DNA from: DAITAZ01 sp036824045
GTDB taxonomy: Bacteria > Pseudomonadota > Gammaproteobacteria > Burkholderiales > Rhodocyclaceae
DNA: 64,000 nucleotides
Direction of reading: 5' to 3'
Assembly: GCA_036824045.1 (NCBI GenBank)
Contig: DAITAZ010000006.1
Span: 39,491 to 103,490 of the forward strand
In this document: piece after piece, positions 35,088-46,700 of the stretch
Numbering within the stretch: position 1 is the first letter of the stretch
Layout: every line of letters begins with the position of its first letter
Notes under the pieces: model-generated
Told to the model about the DNA's origin: nothing
The model's database searches: none
The model's input: the letters and a program-made list of their open reading frames with translations, nothing else
Made by a program: the position numbers and the translations under genes

Positions 35088-35091
<4 letters not shown>
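33922..35091 (+). CDS. nosP: FIST-domain sensor protein, NosP-like
   Basis: A 389-residue FIST protein: the N-terminal FIST_N domain contains LVFASVPCLENGALVPALEAAFP, HRVGCSTAGEI and VTVSGGLAGDDG; the FIST_C domain ends with VLGTRSTLCGFYSYGEISPF. The stretch RLSHGSFGGWQPFGPARQV is typical. NosP in Pseudomonas and Vibrio is a heme-binding nitric-oxide sensor encoded beside the hybrid kinase NahK; here the next gene overlaps and is such a kinase. Heme binding is not provable from sequence. The start could also be ATG 33949. Confidence 0.78.
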
Positions 35092-37469
<2,378 letters not shown>

Positions 37470-37579
37470 AGGCCGACTGCGGCGAAGGCGTGGGGGCGCG
37501 TTTCCCCGCACGTGTGTCTTTACCTGTCGCCCGCCATGGGGCAGGCTTGGCAGCTTGTCTTGGCTCACCGGAGTGCCCC

Positions 37580-38296
37580 ATGTCGGATCTCAGCCTGGCA
37601 GCCGCCATTTCGTTCCCGCCTGCGCAGGGGGCCCCCCGCCAGCTCTTCATCCTGTTGCACGGCGTTGGCGGCTCGCCCCAGGACATGGTGCCCCTGGCGG
37701 CCACCCTGCAGCGGGCGTTTGCCGAGGCCGCGGTATTCATCCCGCCGGGGTTTGCCGGGTTTGACGGCGGGCGCCCGGGGCGGCAGTGGTTCTCGGTGAC
37801 GGCTGTGTCGGACGAAAACAGGCCTGGGCGGGTGGCGCAGGCCATGCCCGCGCTGCTGGCGCTGGTGCGGGGCGCTCAAGAACATTTCGGGGTGCTGCCA
37901 CCGGATACGGCGCTGGTGGGCTTTTCGCAAGGCGGCATCATGGCGCTGGAAGCCTGCGCGGCGGCGGACGGGCTGGCGGGGCGGGTGATCGCCTTCAGCG
38001 CCCGCTACGCCACCTTGCCCAGCCGTCCGCCCCTGCTGACCACCATTCATCTGCTCCATGGCGCGGCGGATACGGTGGTGCCGGCCGAGCACAGCCGGGT
38101 GGCCATGGCACGCCTGAGCGAACTGGCGGGGGATGCGACGCTGGACATTGCTTCAACGGTGGGGCACGCATTGCACCCTTCCCTGGTGGGGCGGGCCATT
38201 GTCCGGCTACAGACCTGCATCCCGCTGCGCACCTGGAAGCGTGCGCTGGGCACTGTGCCGGCGATGGAGCCGGAGGGCCGCCGCCAGCCGCACTAA
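37580..38296 (+). CDS. YpfH-like esterase/carboxylesterase
   Basis: A 238-residue alpha/beta hydrolase of the phospholipase/carboxylesterase group: oxyanion region LFILLHGVGGSPQDMV, nucleophile GFSQGGIMALE, Asp in LHGAADTVVP and His in STVGHALHP. E. coli YpfH has the same size and motifs and acts on short esters in vitro. The ATG is not preceded by a strong ribosome site. Its substrate in the cell is unknown. Confidence 0.85.
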   Translation: MSDLSLAAAISFPPAQGAPRQLFILLHGVGGSPQDMVPLAATLQRAFAEAAVFIPPGFAGFDGGRPGRQWFSVTAVSDENRPGRVAQAMPALLALVRGAQEHFGVLPPDTALVGFSQGGIMALEACAAADGLAGRVIAFSARYATLPSRPPLLTTIHLLHGAADTVVPAEHSRVAMARLSELAGDATLDIASTVGHALHPSLVGRAIVRLQTCIPLRTWKRALGTVPAMEPEGRRQPH

Positions 38297-38325
38297 GCGG
38301 CAAAGGCTCGCGGCGGCAGGGGCTG

Positions 38326-41061
38326 TCAGGCTGTTTCGGCCAGGCGCTGGCGCAGCACGTAGGGCAGGATGCCGCCGTGGCGCAGATATTCCGCTTCGAT
38401 GGGCGTGTCCACCCGCAGTCGCAGGGCCAGGGTGCGGTGGCTGCCGTCCGGCTGGCGGATGTGGAGGCTGACGTCCTGGCCCGGGCGGATGGGTTGGTCG
38501 AGCCCTTCGAGGTCGAAGATTTCCGCGCCGCTCAGCCCCAGGCTGGTGGCGCTGTCCATACCCTTGAACTGCAGCGGCAACACGCCCATGCCCACCAGGT
38601 TGGCCCGATGGATGCGCTCGAAACTGCGGGCGATCACGGCCCTCACCCCGAGCAACAGGGTGCCTTTGGCGGCCCAGTCGCGGCTGGAGCCGGTGCCGTA
38701 CTCTTCCCCGGCAAAGATGATGGTGGGCACGCCCCGCTGCCGATAGGCCATGGCCGCATCGAAGATGGTGAGTGGCGCGCCATCGGGTTGCAGCAGGGTG
38801 TAGCCGCCTTCGCGTCGGCGGCCATTCGCGGGCGGCAGCATCAGATTGCGCAGGCGCACGTTGGCGAAGGTGCCGCGCAGCATCACCTCGTGGTTGCCAC
38901 GGCGGGAGCCGTAGCTGTTGAAGTCAGCGGTGAGCACGCCCTGATCCAGCAGGTAGCGGCCAGCGGGGGAGTCAACGGCGATGTTGCCGGCGGGGCTGAT
39001 GTGGTCGGTGGTGACGGAATCGCCCAGTATCGCCAGGGCGCGGGCCCCGCGTACCGGCGCAAATGGTGGAGGCTGCCGGTCAAAGGTGTCGAAAAACGGG
39101 GGGCGGGCGATGTAGCTGGAGCTTGTCCATTGGTAGGTGTCGCCGGTGGGGCTGGGCATCTGTTGCCACAGGGGGTTGGTATCGGCCAGGTGGGCATAGC
39201 GGGCGCGGTAGAGCGCCGGGTCGTTGGCAAAGTTGAGCAGGGCGGCGACCTCGTGCCGGCTGGGCCAGATGTCGGCCAGGAATACGGGTTGCCCGGCGTG
39301 GTCCCGCCCCAGGGGTTCGCAGGCGAGGTCCACGTCCAGCCGCCCGGCGATGGCAAAGGCCACCACCAGCGGCGGGCTCATCAGAAAGTTGGCGCGGATT
39401 GCCGGGTGGATACGGGCTTCGAAATTCCGGTTGCCCGAGAGCACGGCGGCGCACACCAGGTTGTTCCGATTGATGGCGTCTTCCAGTTCGGCGGCCAGGG
39501 GGCCGGCGTTGCCGATGCAGGTGGTACAACCGTAAGCCACGACCTGGAAACCAAGTTGCTCCAGATACGGCAGCAGGCCACTGTTGGCAAGATATTCGGT
39601 GACCACCCGGGAGCCCGGGGCCAGCGACGTCTTGACCCGGGGGGCGACCGCAAGGCCCCGTTCCACGGCCTTGCGGGCCAGCAGGCCGGCGGCGAGCATG
39701 ACTTCCGGGTTGGAGGTGTTGGTGCATGAGGTAATGGCGGCGATGAGCACGTCGCCATCGCCCACGGTGGTGTCGGCGGCGTCAGCGCCGTGATTGGCGG
39801 GCAGTGTTACCGGGTGGCGCTGGCGGGTTTGTGCCGAATCGCGGCCATAGCCGCCGTCGGCGGTGGGCCGGGCGAGCAGGGCGGCAAAGCGGTCTTTCAA
39901 TGCCGCCAGGTCAATGCGGTCCTGCGGTCGCCCTGGGCCCGCCACGCTAGGGCGCAATTGGGAGAGATCGATCTCGATGACCTCGCTATAGTCGATCTGC
40001 CCTGGCTGCGGCATGCCGAACAGGCCCTGTGCCTTGAAGTAGGCGCGGAAGGCGGCAACCTCCTCGGCGCTGCGGCCGGTGGCCTCCAGATAGGCGACGG
40101 TCTGTTGGTCCACCGGGAAGTAACCCATGGTGGCGCCGTATTCGGGGGCCATGTTGGCGATGGTGGCCCGGTCCGGCAGTGGCAGCGCGGCAGCACCCTC
40201 ACCGAAAAATTCCACGAATTTGCCCACCACCCGGGCCTGGCGCAGTCGCTCGGTGACATAAAGCACCAGGTCGGTTGCGGTGATGTCTTCGGCCAGTCGG
40301 CCGCCGAGGTGCACGCCCACCACGTCAGGGGTGAGGAAGTACACGGGCTGGCCCAGCATGCCGGCTTCCGCCTCGATGCCGCCCACGCCCCAGCCCACGA
40401 CGCCGAGGCCATTGATCATGGTGGTGTGGGAATCCGTGCCCACGAGGGTGTCCGGGTAATAAACGCCATCCCGTTCCAGCACGCCCCGGGCCAGGTACTC
40501 CAGGTTGACCTGATGGACGATACCGATGCCCGGGGGCACGACGCGAAAGGTGTCGAAAGCTTGCATGCCCCATTTGATAAAGCGATAGCGCTCGGCATTG
40601 CGGTGGAACTCAAGCCGCATGTTCAGATCGAGGGCATTGCTGACCCGTGCGTGATCCACCTGTACCGAGTGGTCCACCACCAGATCCACCGGCACCAGAG
40701 GCTCGATGATGCCCGGGGGGCGGCCAAAGCGGGCGGCGGCATCGCGCATGGCGGCCAGGTCGCACAGCAGCGGCACGCCGGTAAAGTCCTGCAGGACGAT
40801 GCGGGCGACCACGAAGGGGATCTCGCTGCTGCGCGGTGCGTTGGGTGCCCAGTTGGCCAGGTCGCGCACGTGCGCGCTGGTAACGCGGATGCCGTCCTGA
40901 TGGCGGAGCAGGGATTCGAGGACGATGCGGATAGATACCGGCAGGCGGGAAACGGGGCCGACGCCGGCTTGCTCCAGCGCGGGCAGGGAATAGAACTTGG
41001 CGCTACGGCCGGACTCCAACAAAAAGTCCTGCCGAGTGCTGAGGGTATTTTCCGGGGTCAT
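38326..41061 (-). CDS. acnA: Aconitate hydratase A
   Basis: A 911-residue [4Fe-4S] enzyme that isomerises citrate to isocitrate. Cluster-binding and active-site signatures are VGTDSHTTMINGLGVVGWGVGG, SCTNTSNP, CTTCIGNAGPL and the swivel-domain AGEEYGTGSSRDWAAKG. The length fits AcnA (891 in E. coli) rather than AcnB. The start ATG at 41061 gives MTPENTLSTRQDFLLESG; upstream frame is antisense to fumC. It is divergent from fumC, pairing two TCA-cycle enzymes. Confidence 0.95.
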   Translation of the reverse strand: MTPENTLSTRQDFLLESGRSAKFYSLPALEQAGVGPVSRLPVSIRIVLESLLRHQDGIRVTSAHVRDLANWAPNAPRSSEIPFVVARIVLQDFTGVPLLCDLAAMRDAAARFGRPPGIIEPLVPVDLVVDHSVQVDHARVSNALDLNMRLEFHRNAERYRFIKWGMQAFDTFRVVPPGIGIVHQVNLEYLARGVLERDGVYYPDTLVGTDSHTTMINGLGVVGWGVGGIEAEAGMLGQPVYFLTPDVVGVHLGGRLAEDITATDLVLYVTERLRQARVVGKFVEFFGEGAAALPLPDRATIANMAPEYGATMGYFPVDQQTVAYLEATGRSAEEVAAFRAYFKAQGLFGMPQPGQIDYSEVIEIDLSQLRPSVAGPGRPQDRIDLAALKDRFAALLARPTADGGYGRDSAQTRQRHPVTLPANHGADAADTTVGDGDVLIAAITSCTNTSNPEVMLAAGLLARKAVERGLAVAPRVKTSLAPGSRVVTEYLANSGLLPYLEQLGFQVVAYGCTTCIGNAGPLAAELEDAINRNNLVCAAVLSGNRNFEARIHPAIRANFLMSPPLVVAFAIAGRLDVDLACEPLGRDHAGQPVFLADIWPSRHEVAALLNFANDPALYRARYAHLADTNPLWQQMPSPTGDTYQWTSSSYIARPPFFDTFDRQPPPFAPVRGARALAILGDSVTTDHISPAGNIAVDSPAGRYLLDQGVLTADFNSYGSRRGNHEVMLRGTFANVRLRNLMLPPANGRRREGGYTLLQPDGAPLTIFDAAMAYRQRGVPTIIFAGEEYGTGSSRDWAAKGTLLLGVRAVIARSFERIHRANLVGMGVLPLQFKGMDSATSLGLSGAEIFDLEGLDQPIRPGQDVSLHIRQPDGSHRTLALRLRVDTPIEAEYLRHGGILPYVLRQRLAETA

Positions 41062-41182
41062 GAGATGCCTCCTGCCGGTTGGACCGGGTAGCCGGGGCAC
41101 GCGTTCAGTCCGGTCGCGGTCAGCTTGATGGCCGCGGCTCAGGGAAGCCCCCGCCGGGGGGCAATCCAGACAAGGGGGCGAG

Positions 41183-42607
41183 ATGACAGCAAGTCGAACC
41201 GAGCGGGATTCCATGGGGGCAATCCAGGTGCCGGCGGGGCGCCTGTGGGGCGCCCAGACCCAGCGATCGCTGATGCATTTCGCCATCTCGACCGAGCGGA
41301 TGCCGGCAGAGTTGATCGCCGCCTTGGGCCGCATCAAGGCCGCCTGTGCCCGGGTGAATGCGGAGTTGGGCCTGCTGGACCCGCGCAAGGCCCAGGCCAT
41401 TGTTGCTGCTGCACTGGAGGTGGCTGCCGGGCGGCTGGACCAGGAGTTTCCCCTTTCCATCTGGCAGACCGGGTCAGGCACCCAAACCAATATGAACATG
41501 AACGAGGTGCTGGCCAACCGCGCCTCCGAGATGCTGGGCGGGACCCGGGGTGCGGATCGGCTGGTGCATGCCAATGACGAGGTGAATCTCGGGCAGTCCT
41601 CCAACGACATATTCCCCACCGCCATGCACGTGGCAGCCTGCCTGGGCGTGGCCAACCGTCTGTTGCCGGCGCTGCGCGCCCTGCGCGGAACGTTGGAGGG
41701 CAAGGCCCGCGCGTTTCAGGACATCATCAAGGTCGGACGCACCCATTTGCAGGACGCCGTGCCGCTTCGCCTGGGGCAGGAGTTTTCCGCTTACAGCGCG
41801 CAGTTGGCCATTGCCGAGGGGCAGGTAGAGGCTTCCCTGCCCTTGCTGCAGGCGCTGGCAGTGGGCGGCACCGCCGTCGGCACTGGCCTCAATACCCACC
41901 CGGACTTTGGCCGACGCGTGGCGGCAGCGCTGGCCCGAGAGTGCCAACTGGCCTTCCGTTGCGCGGACAACCCGTTCGCCGCGCTGGCGGGCCACGAGGC
42001 ACTGGTGGCAGCGCACGGGGCGCTGAAGACACTGGCTGCTGCCCTCATGAAGATCGCTAACGACATCCGCTGGCTGGCCTCCGGTCCCCGCTGCGGGCTG
42101 GGCGAGTTGAGTGTGCCGGAGAACGAACCGGGGAGTTCCATCATGCCCGGGAAGGTGAATCCGACCCAGTGCGAGGCGTTGACCATGGTGTGTTGCCAGG
42201 TGCTGGCCAACGACGTGGCGATCAACCTGGGTGCCGCGTCCGGCAACTTCGAGCTCAATGTGTATAAACCGCTGCTGGCCCACAACTTCCTGCAGAGTGT
42301 GCGCCTGTTGGCCGATGGCATGGTCAGTATTGACCACCACTGTGCCCGGGGTATCCGGGCGAACGAAGGGCGGATCAGCGAATTGCTGGAGCGTTCGCTG
42401 ATGCTGGTCACCGCCTTGGCGCCCCACATTGGCTACGACCGTGCCGCAGCCATTGCCCACAAGGCGCATCGCGACGGCAGCACGCTGCGAGAGGCTGCGC
42501 TGGCGTTGGGCGACGTTACCGCCGAGGAGTTTGCCCGGTGGGTGCGGCCGGAGCGGATGGTGGGCTTGAGTGCGGACGACACTGGGGGCGGCCCGGGCGA
42601 TACATAA
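41183..42607 (+). CDS. fumC: Class II fumarate hydratase
   Basis: A 474-residue oxygen-stable fumarase interconverting fumarate and malate. Family signatures: TGSGTQTNMNMNEVLANRA, QSSNDIFPTAMH, KVGRTHLQDAVPLRLGQE, and the catalytic Ser loop GSSIMPGKVNPTQCEA. The length is normal. The intergenic region with acnA (41062-41182) holds a CCCCCGCCGGGGGG hairpin but no promoter I can support. Confidence 0.96.
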   Translation: MTASRTERDSMGAIQVPAGRLWGAQTQRSLMHFAISTERMPAELIAALGRIKAACARVNAELGLLDPRKAQAIVAAALEVAAGRLDQEFPLSIWQTGSGTQTNMNMNEVLANRASEMLGGTRGADRLVHANDEVNLGQSSNDIFPTAMHVAACLGVANRLLPALRALRGTLEGKARAFQDIIKVGRTHLQDAVPLRLGQEFSAYSAQLAIAEGQVEASLPLLQALAVGGTAVGTGLNTHPDFGRRVAAALARECQLAFRCADNPFAALAGHEALVAAHGALKTLAAALMKIANDIRWLASGPRCGLGELSVPENEPGSSIMPGKVNPTQCEALTMVCCQVLANDVAINLGAASGNFELNVYKPLLAHNFLQSVRLLADGMVSIDHHCARGIRANEGRISELLERSLMLVTALAPHIGYDRAAAIAHKAHRDGSTLREAALALGDVTAEEFARWVRPERMVGLSADDTGGGPGDT

Positions 42608-42680
42608 GCGTTGTGCCCGCAAATGCCAGCTCAGGTACGCGCTTTGCTTGATTCAAAGCTTGTGCTGCGGGGAGAAGGCC

Positions 42681-43445
42681 GTGAGGAGTCTGCTGTGTTG
42701 GTTGTTGGCTGCGTTGCTGGGGGGGCCAGCCTGGGCGGCTGGGGGCGATCCGTTCCAGTCCGGCGTCTGGCCGGACATGGAGCGGGAATTCCTGCCGGGA
42801 GGCCAACTGGAGTTTGACAGCCGGGTGAAGGTCACCGGGCCGAAGTTCGCCGAGGACGCGATGAACGTGCCTATCACCGTCGATGCCCAGGCGCTCGGCG
42901 CCGTGGAGGAGGTGGTGGTGCTGGTGGACCGCAACCCCATCCGCAAGGTGCTCGCCTTCCGTCCTCTGGCGGCGCGGCCTGTGCTCTCCTTTCGCTTCAA
43001 GCTGCAGCAGGCCAGCCCGGTGCGGGCGGCGGCGCGCACGGCGGATGGCGTGTGGCACGTGGGGAGCACCTGGGTGGAAGCGTCGGGCGGAGGGTGCACC
43101 TTGCCGGGCGCGACCCGCGTATCCGGCACCTGGTCGCAGACCCTCAACCAGGTTCAGGGCAGGTTGTTCAGCCGCGACAAGGGCGGGGAGGCTCCCGGGC
43201 GCCTGCGGGTACGGGTGATGCATCCCATGGACACGGGGCTGGTGAGTGGCGTTCCCGCCTTTTACATCGATCAGCTCACCCTGGCCGACGACAGCGGGCG
43301 GGAATACATGCGGATCGACACCTTCGAGCCGGTGAGTGAGAACCCGGTGTTTTCCTTCGATCTCGGGGTCTTGCCGCAAGGTGCGCTCCGGCTGACGGGG
43401 CGGGACAACAACGGCAATCGCATCGACGCGAGGATCGTCCAGTGA
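42681..43445 (+). CDS. Quinoprotein-associated SoxYZ-like carrier protein
   Basis: A 254-residue exported protein; a signal peptide ends GGPAWAAG. The N-terminal half resembles SoxY (VKVTGPKFAEDAMNVPITVDA) and has a Cys in SGGGCTLPGA, recalling the sulfur-binding Cys of SoxY; the C-terminal half resembles SoxZ (VRVMHPMDTGLV, YIDQLTLADD, FDLG). Such fused proteins occur beside PQQ dehydrogenases, but their job is unknown. GTG start with GGGGAGAAGG upstream. It is coupled to the next gene (GTGA). Confidence 0.87.
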   Translation: MRSLLCWLLAALLGGPAWAAGGDPFQSGVWPDMEREFLPGGQLEFDSRVKVTGPKFAEDAMNVPITVDAQALGAVEEVVVLVDRNPIRKVLAFRPLAARPVLSFRFKLQQASPVRAAARTADGVWHVGSTWVEASGGGCTLPGATRVSGTWSQTLNQVQGRLFSRDKGGEAPGRLRVRVMHPMDTGLVSGVPAFYIDQLTLADDSGREYMRIDTFEPVSENPVFSFDLGVLPQGALRLTGRDNNGNRIDARIVQ

Positions 43446-44389
43446 GCGCCCGGCACTGGTTGGGCGGATGGGGGCTGGCCCTGGCGCTGGCGGCCAGCGC
43501 CGCCTGGGGGCTCGACCCGGCGCGGCTGGATTACCAGCTCAAACCGCGGGAACTGGCGAGCGGTGTGTACGTGATCGAGGGCGCGGTGGAGGACTTCGCG
43601 CCCGCGAATGGCTGCAACATCATCAACACCGGCTTCATCGTCACCCGGGAGGGCGTGGTGGTGGTGAACACCGGCCCCAGCCGGCTCTATGGCGAGCAGC
43701 AGCGGGCAGCCATCCGGGCGGTGACGCCGCTGCCCGTCCTGCGGGTGGTGAATCTCAACCTGCACCCGGACTACTTTTTCGGCAACCAGGCCTACGCGGA
43801 CGTTCCGCTCAGTGCGCTGCCCGGCAGCATGGCGGGGATGCAGCGGGAAGGGGGGGCCTACGCCGAGAACCTCTACCGGGTGTGCGGCGACTGGATGCGG
43901 GCCACCGAGTCCACCCCCGCGCGGGAAGCGATCTCCCCCGGCGTGCTCAGCGTCGGCGGGCGGGAACTGGAACTGATCCGGCTGGAAGGGCACACCGATG
44001 ATGATCTGGTGCTCATCGACCGCCACAGCGGCGTCATGTTTGCCGGTGGCCTGGTGTTCTACAACCGGATCATTACCACCCCCCACGCCCGCGTTCCGCA
44101 ATGGCTGGCGGCGCTGGATCGGCTGGAGAAGATGGGTTTTTCCACCCTGGTGCCCAGCCATGGCCATGTGACAAGGGGCTCCGCGGGCATCCGGCAGACG
44201 CGTGACTACCTCACGTGGCTCGATTCCATGCTCACCAGCGCCGCCGAGCGGGGACTGGACATGAACGAAGTGCTGGCCACGCCCATCCCCGAGCGCTTCC
44301 GTCACCTCGGAGCGGTGGACACCGAATTCCTGCGCAACGTCACCCATCTGTATCCCCGATACGAGCAGCGGGCGCTGGCCGGGCATTGA
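43442..44389 (+). CDS. Quinoprotein relay metallo-hydrolase 1
   Basis: A 315-residue exported protein (signal peptide ends SAAWG) of metallo-beta-lactamase fold, in the group linked to quinoprotein dehydrogenases. The usual HxHxDH zinc motif is replaced by LNLHPDYFFGN, though other sites such as EGHTDDDLV and PSHGH remain. So it may not bind two metals. GTG start inside the stop of the SoxYZ-like gene; both probably form an operon. Confidence 0.82.
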   Translation: MSARHWLGGWGLALALAASAAWGLDPARLDYQLKPRELASGVYVIEGAVEDFAPANGCNIINTGFIVTREGVVVVNTGPSRLYGEQQRAAIRAVTPLPVLRVVNLNLHPDYFFGNQAYADVPLSALPGSMAGMQREGGAYAENLYRVCGDWMRATESTPAREAISPGVLSVGGRELELIRLEGHTDDDLVLIDRHSGVMFAGGLVFYNRIITTPHARVPQWLAALDRLEKMGFSTLVPSHGHVTRGSAGIRQTRDYLTWLDSMLTSAAERGLDMNEVLATPIPERFRHLGAVDTEFLRNVTHLYPRYEQRALAGH

Positions 44390-44402
44390 ACGGTTGCCCG
44401 CT

Positions 44403-44445
44403 TGTTCTGTCACGGGACGATACGGGCTGTTCCGTGATGGAACAG
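44403..44445 (+). promoter_or_regulatory. Two upstream activator sites before PQQ dehydrogenase gene
   Basis: An 18-base perfect inverted repeat TGTTCCGTGATGGAACAG (44428-44445) follows a related copy TGTTCTGTCACGGGACGA (44403-44420). The same pattern recurs before pedF (58312-58360). They lie about 250 bases before the sigma-54 promoter, a normal enhancer distance. Confidence 0.65.
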
Positions 44446-44690
44446 TCGGGTAACACATTTGCTGCGCTGCGGAAGAATTTATTGCATTGCGGTATCCGGT
44501 GCGAGCCCGCGCGGGGCCGCAAACCCGAAACCGGTGCTGTCAAGCCCTTGCCCAGCGGTCGGGAAAATTTCCCGGTAAATCCGCGCCTTAGTTCCTCAGT
44601 ACGGTTTGCACGCGCCCATCTCAAGCCCGGGTGGGCATTTCATCCCTTCCAACGCGGATTCCCGGACGCCCTGCCAAATCGATCACGTTC

Positions 44691-44706
44691 TGGCACGAAC
44701 TTTGCG
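44691..44706 (+). promoter_or_regulatory. Sigma-54 promoter of the PQQ dehydrogenase gene
   Basis: TGGCACGAACTTTGCG matches the -24/-12 consensus TGGCACGN4TTGCW at every fixed base except the last. The start site is expected near 44717, giving a 130-base leader. Confidence 0.88.
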
Positions 44707-44708
44707 CT

Positions 44709-44728
44709 AGATCAAATCGCTTTGATCT
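44709..44728. promoter_or_regulatory. Palindrome over the sigma-54 start site
   Basis: AGATCAAA-TCGC-TTTGATCT is a perfect 8-bp inverted repeat directly after the -12 element and centred on the predicted start site. A second hairpin, CAGCCTG-AA-CAGGCTG, follows at 44740-44755, and a third, GCGGCT-C-AGCCGC, is near the ribosome site. Confidence 0.55.
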
Positions 44729-44848
44729 CCCGAATCTCAGCAGCCTGAACAGGCTGAGCCATTCTGCGCAGGTGGGGACAAGGGGATAGGACGCAAGACC
44801 AAGAGCGGCTCAGCCGCAATATCCATACGGTTAAAGAAGGAGGATTCC

Positions 44849-46603
44849 GTGTTCAAGAAACATCTGCTGGCCCTGTGTGTGGCAGCCGCTTGCGGCGCCG
44901 CCGGCACCACTGCAATTGCCGGCCCCGTGACCGACAAGATGATCGAAGATGACGCCAAGACCACGGGCGATGTGCTGTCCTGGGGGATGGGCACGCAAGG
45001 GCAGCGCTACAGCCCGCTGACCAAGATCAACACGGGCAATGTCAAGAGTCTGGTACCTGTCTGGAGCATGTCCTTCGGCGGCGAGAAGCAGCGCGGCCAG
45101 GAATCCCAGCCCGTGGTGCACGACGGGGTGATGTTCGTCACCGCTTCCTATTCCCGCCTCTACGCCATCGACACCAAGACCGGCAAGAAGCTGTGGAAGT
45201 ATGAGCATCGTCTGCCCGAAGGCATCATGCCCTGCTGCGACGTGATCAATCGCGGCGCCGCCCTGTTCGACAACCTGGTGATCTTCGGCACCCTGGATGC
45301 CCAGTTGGTGGCGCTGGACCAGAAGACCGGCAAGGTGGTGTGGAAGGAGAAGATCGACGACTTCCAGGCGGGTTACTCCTATTCCGCCGCACCCATCATC
45401 GTCAAAGGCATGGTGGTGACCGGCGTCTCCGGCGGCGAATTCGGCGTACTCGGCCGGGTGGAAGCCCGCGATGCCAAGACCGGCAAGATGGTGTGGATGC
45501 GTCCGACGGTTGAAGGCCACATGGGCTTCAAGGACGGCAAGGAGAACGGTATCTCCGGCGAGACCAACAAGACCTGGCCGGGCGACCTGTGGAAGACCGG
45601 TGGGGCCGCCACCTGGCTGGGCGGCAGCTATGACCCGCAGACCAACCTGATCTACATGGGCACCGGCAACCCCGCCCCGTGGAACAGCCACCTGCGCCCC
45701 GGTGACAACCTCTATTCCTGCTCCACGGTGGCCATCGATGCCGATACCGGCAAGATCGTCTGGCACTTCCAGGGCACGCCCAACGACGGGTGGGACTTTG
45801 ACGGGGTGAACGAATTCGTCACCTTCAAGGCCAAGGATGGTCGGCTGCTGGGCGGCAAGGCCGACCGGAACGGCTTCTTCTATGTGCTCGACGCCAAGAA
45901 CGGCAAGTTTGTCCGTGGCTTCCCCTTCGTCAAGAAGCTGACCTGGGCCTCCGGCCTGGACGACAACGGCCGGCCCAAGTTCATCGCCGAGAACCGTCCG
46001 GGCGACCCCTCCAAGTCCGCCGATGGCAAGAAGGGCGGCTCGGTGTTCGCGGCGCCTTCCTTCCTGGGTGGCAAGAACCAGATGCCCATGGCCTACAGCC
46101 CGGATACCGGCTACTTCTATGTGCCCGCCAACGAGTGGGGCATGGAAATCTGGAACGAGCCCATCACCTACAAGAAGGGCGCGGCCTACCTGGGCGCGGG
46201 CTTCACCATCAAGACCCTGGACCCGAAGGAAATCGGGGGCGACTACATCGGCGCCCTGCGGGCGGTGGACCCGGCCACTGGCAAGATCGCCTGGCAGATC
46301 ACCAACAACGCTCCGCTGTGGGGTGGCGTGATGACCACCAAGGGCGGCCTGGTGTTCTGGGGCACTCCGGAAGGCTACCTGAAGGCAGCCGACGCCAAGA
46401 CCGGCAAGGAACTGTGGAGCTTCCAGACCGGTTCGGGCGTGGTGGCGCCTCCGGTCACCTGGGAAGAGGGCGGCGAGCAGTACATCGCCGTGGTTTCCGG
46501 CTGGGGTGGCGCGGTGCCTCTGTGGGGCGGCGATGTGGCCAAGAAGGTGAACTACCTGGAGCAGGGCGGTTCCGTCTGGGTGTTCAAGCTGGCCAAGGGC
46601 TGA
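44849..46603 (+). CDS. PQQ-dependent alcohol dehydrogenase, lanthanide-type signature
   Basis: A 584-residue periplasmic eight-bladed propeller quinoprotein; the signal peptide ends TTAIAG. It has the vicinal disulfide CC in MPCCDVINRG near PQQ and repeated tryptophan-docking segments (AIDTKTGKKLWKYE, AVDPATGKIAWQI). The catalytic base is Asp316 and two residues on is Asp318 (WDFDG). In XoxF, ExaF and PedH this second Asp binds the lanthanide; calcium enzymes have Ala or Ser. Start GTG with AAGGAGG. Substrates are probably primary alcohols and aldehydes; exact range is unknown. Confidence 0.92.
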   Translation: MFKKHLLALCVAAACGAAGTTAIAGPVTDKMIEDDAKTTGDVLSWGMGTQGQRYSPLTKINTGNVKSLVPVWSMSFGGEKQRGQESQPVVHDGVMFVTASYSRLYAIDTKTGKKLWKYEHRLPEGIMPCCDVINRGAALFDNLVIFGTLDAQLVALDQKTGKVVWKEKIDDFQAGYSYSAAPIIVKGMVVTGVSGGEFGVLGRVEARDAKTGKMVWMRPTVEGHMGFKDGKENGISGETNKTWPGDLWKTGGAATWLGGSYDPQTNLIYMGTGNPAPWNSHLRPGDNLYSCSTVAIDADTGKIVWHFQGTPNDGWDFDGVNEFVTFKAKDGRLLGGKADRNGFFYVLDAKNGKFVRGFPFVKKLTWASGLDDNGRPKFIAENRPGDPSKSADGKKGGSVFAAPSFLGGKNQMPMAYSPDTGYFYVPANEWGMEIWNEPITYKKGAAYLGAGFTIKTLDPKEIGGDYIGALRAVDPATGKIAWQITNNAPLWGGVMTTKGGLVFWGTPEGYLKAADAKTGKELWSFQTGSGVVAPPVTWEEGGEQYIAVVSGWGGAVPLWGGDVAKKVNYLEQGGSVWVFKLAKG

Positions 46604-46653
46604 TTGGCGGCGGCGCGGCCTGTTGCGGGCTGCGTGCCTTCGGGCAGTCAGGG

Positions 46654-46683
46654 AGCGGGGTCCGGGAGGGCCCCGCTTTTTTT
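46654..46683 (+). terminator. Rho-independent terminator after PQQ dehydrogenase gene
   Basis: A 7-bp stem AGCGGGG / CCCCGCT with a 10-base loop and seven T. It ends the lanthanide-type dehydrogenase transcript just before the convergent cytochrome gene. Confidence 0.88.
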
Positions 46684-46700
46684 CTGCCCTTCGGCCGTGT

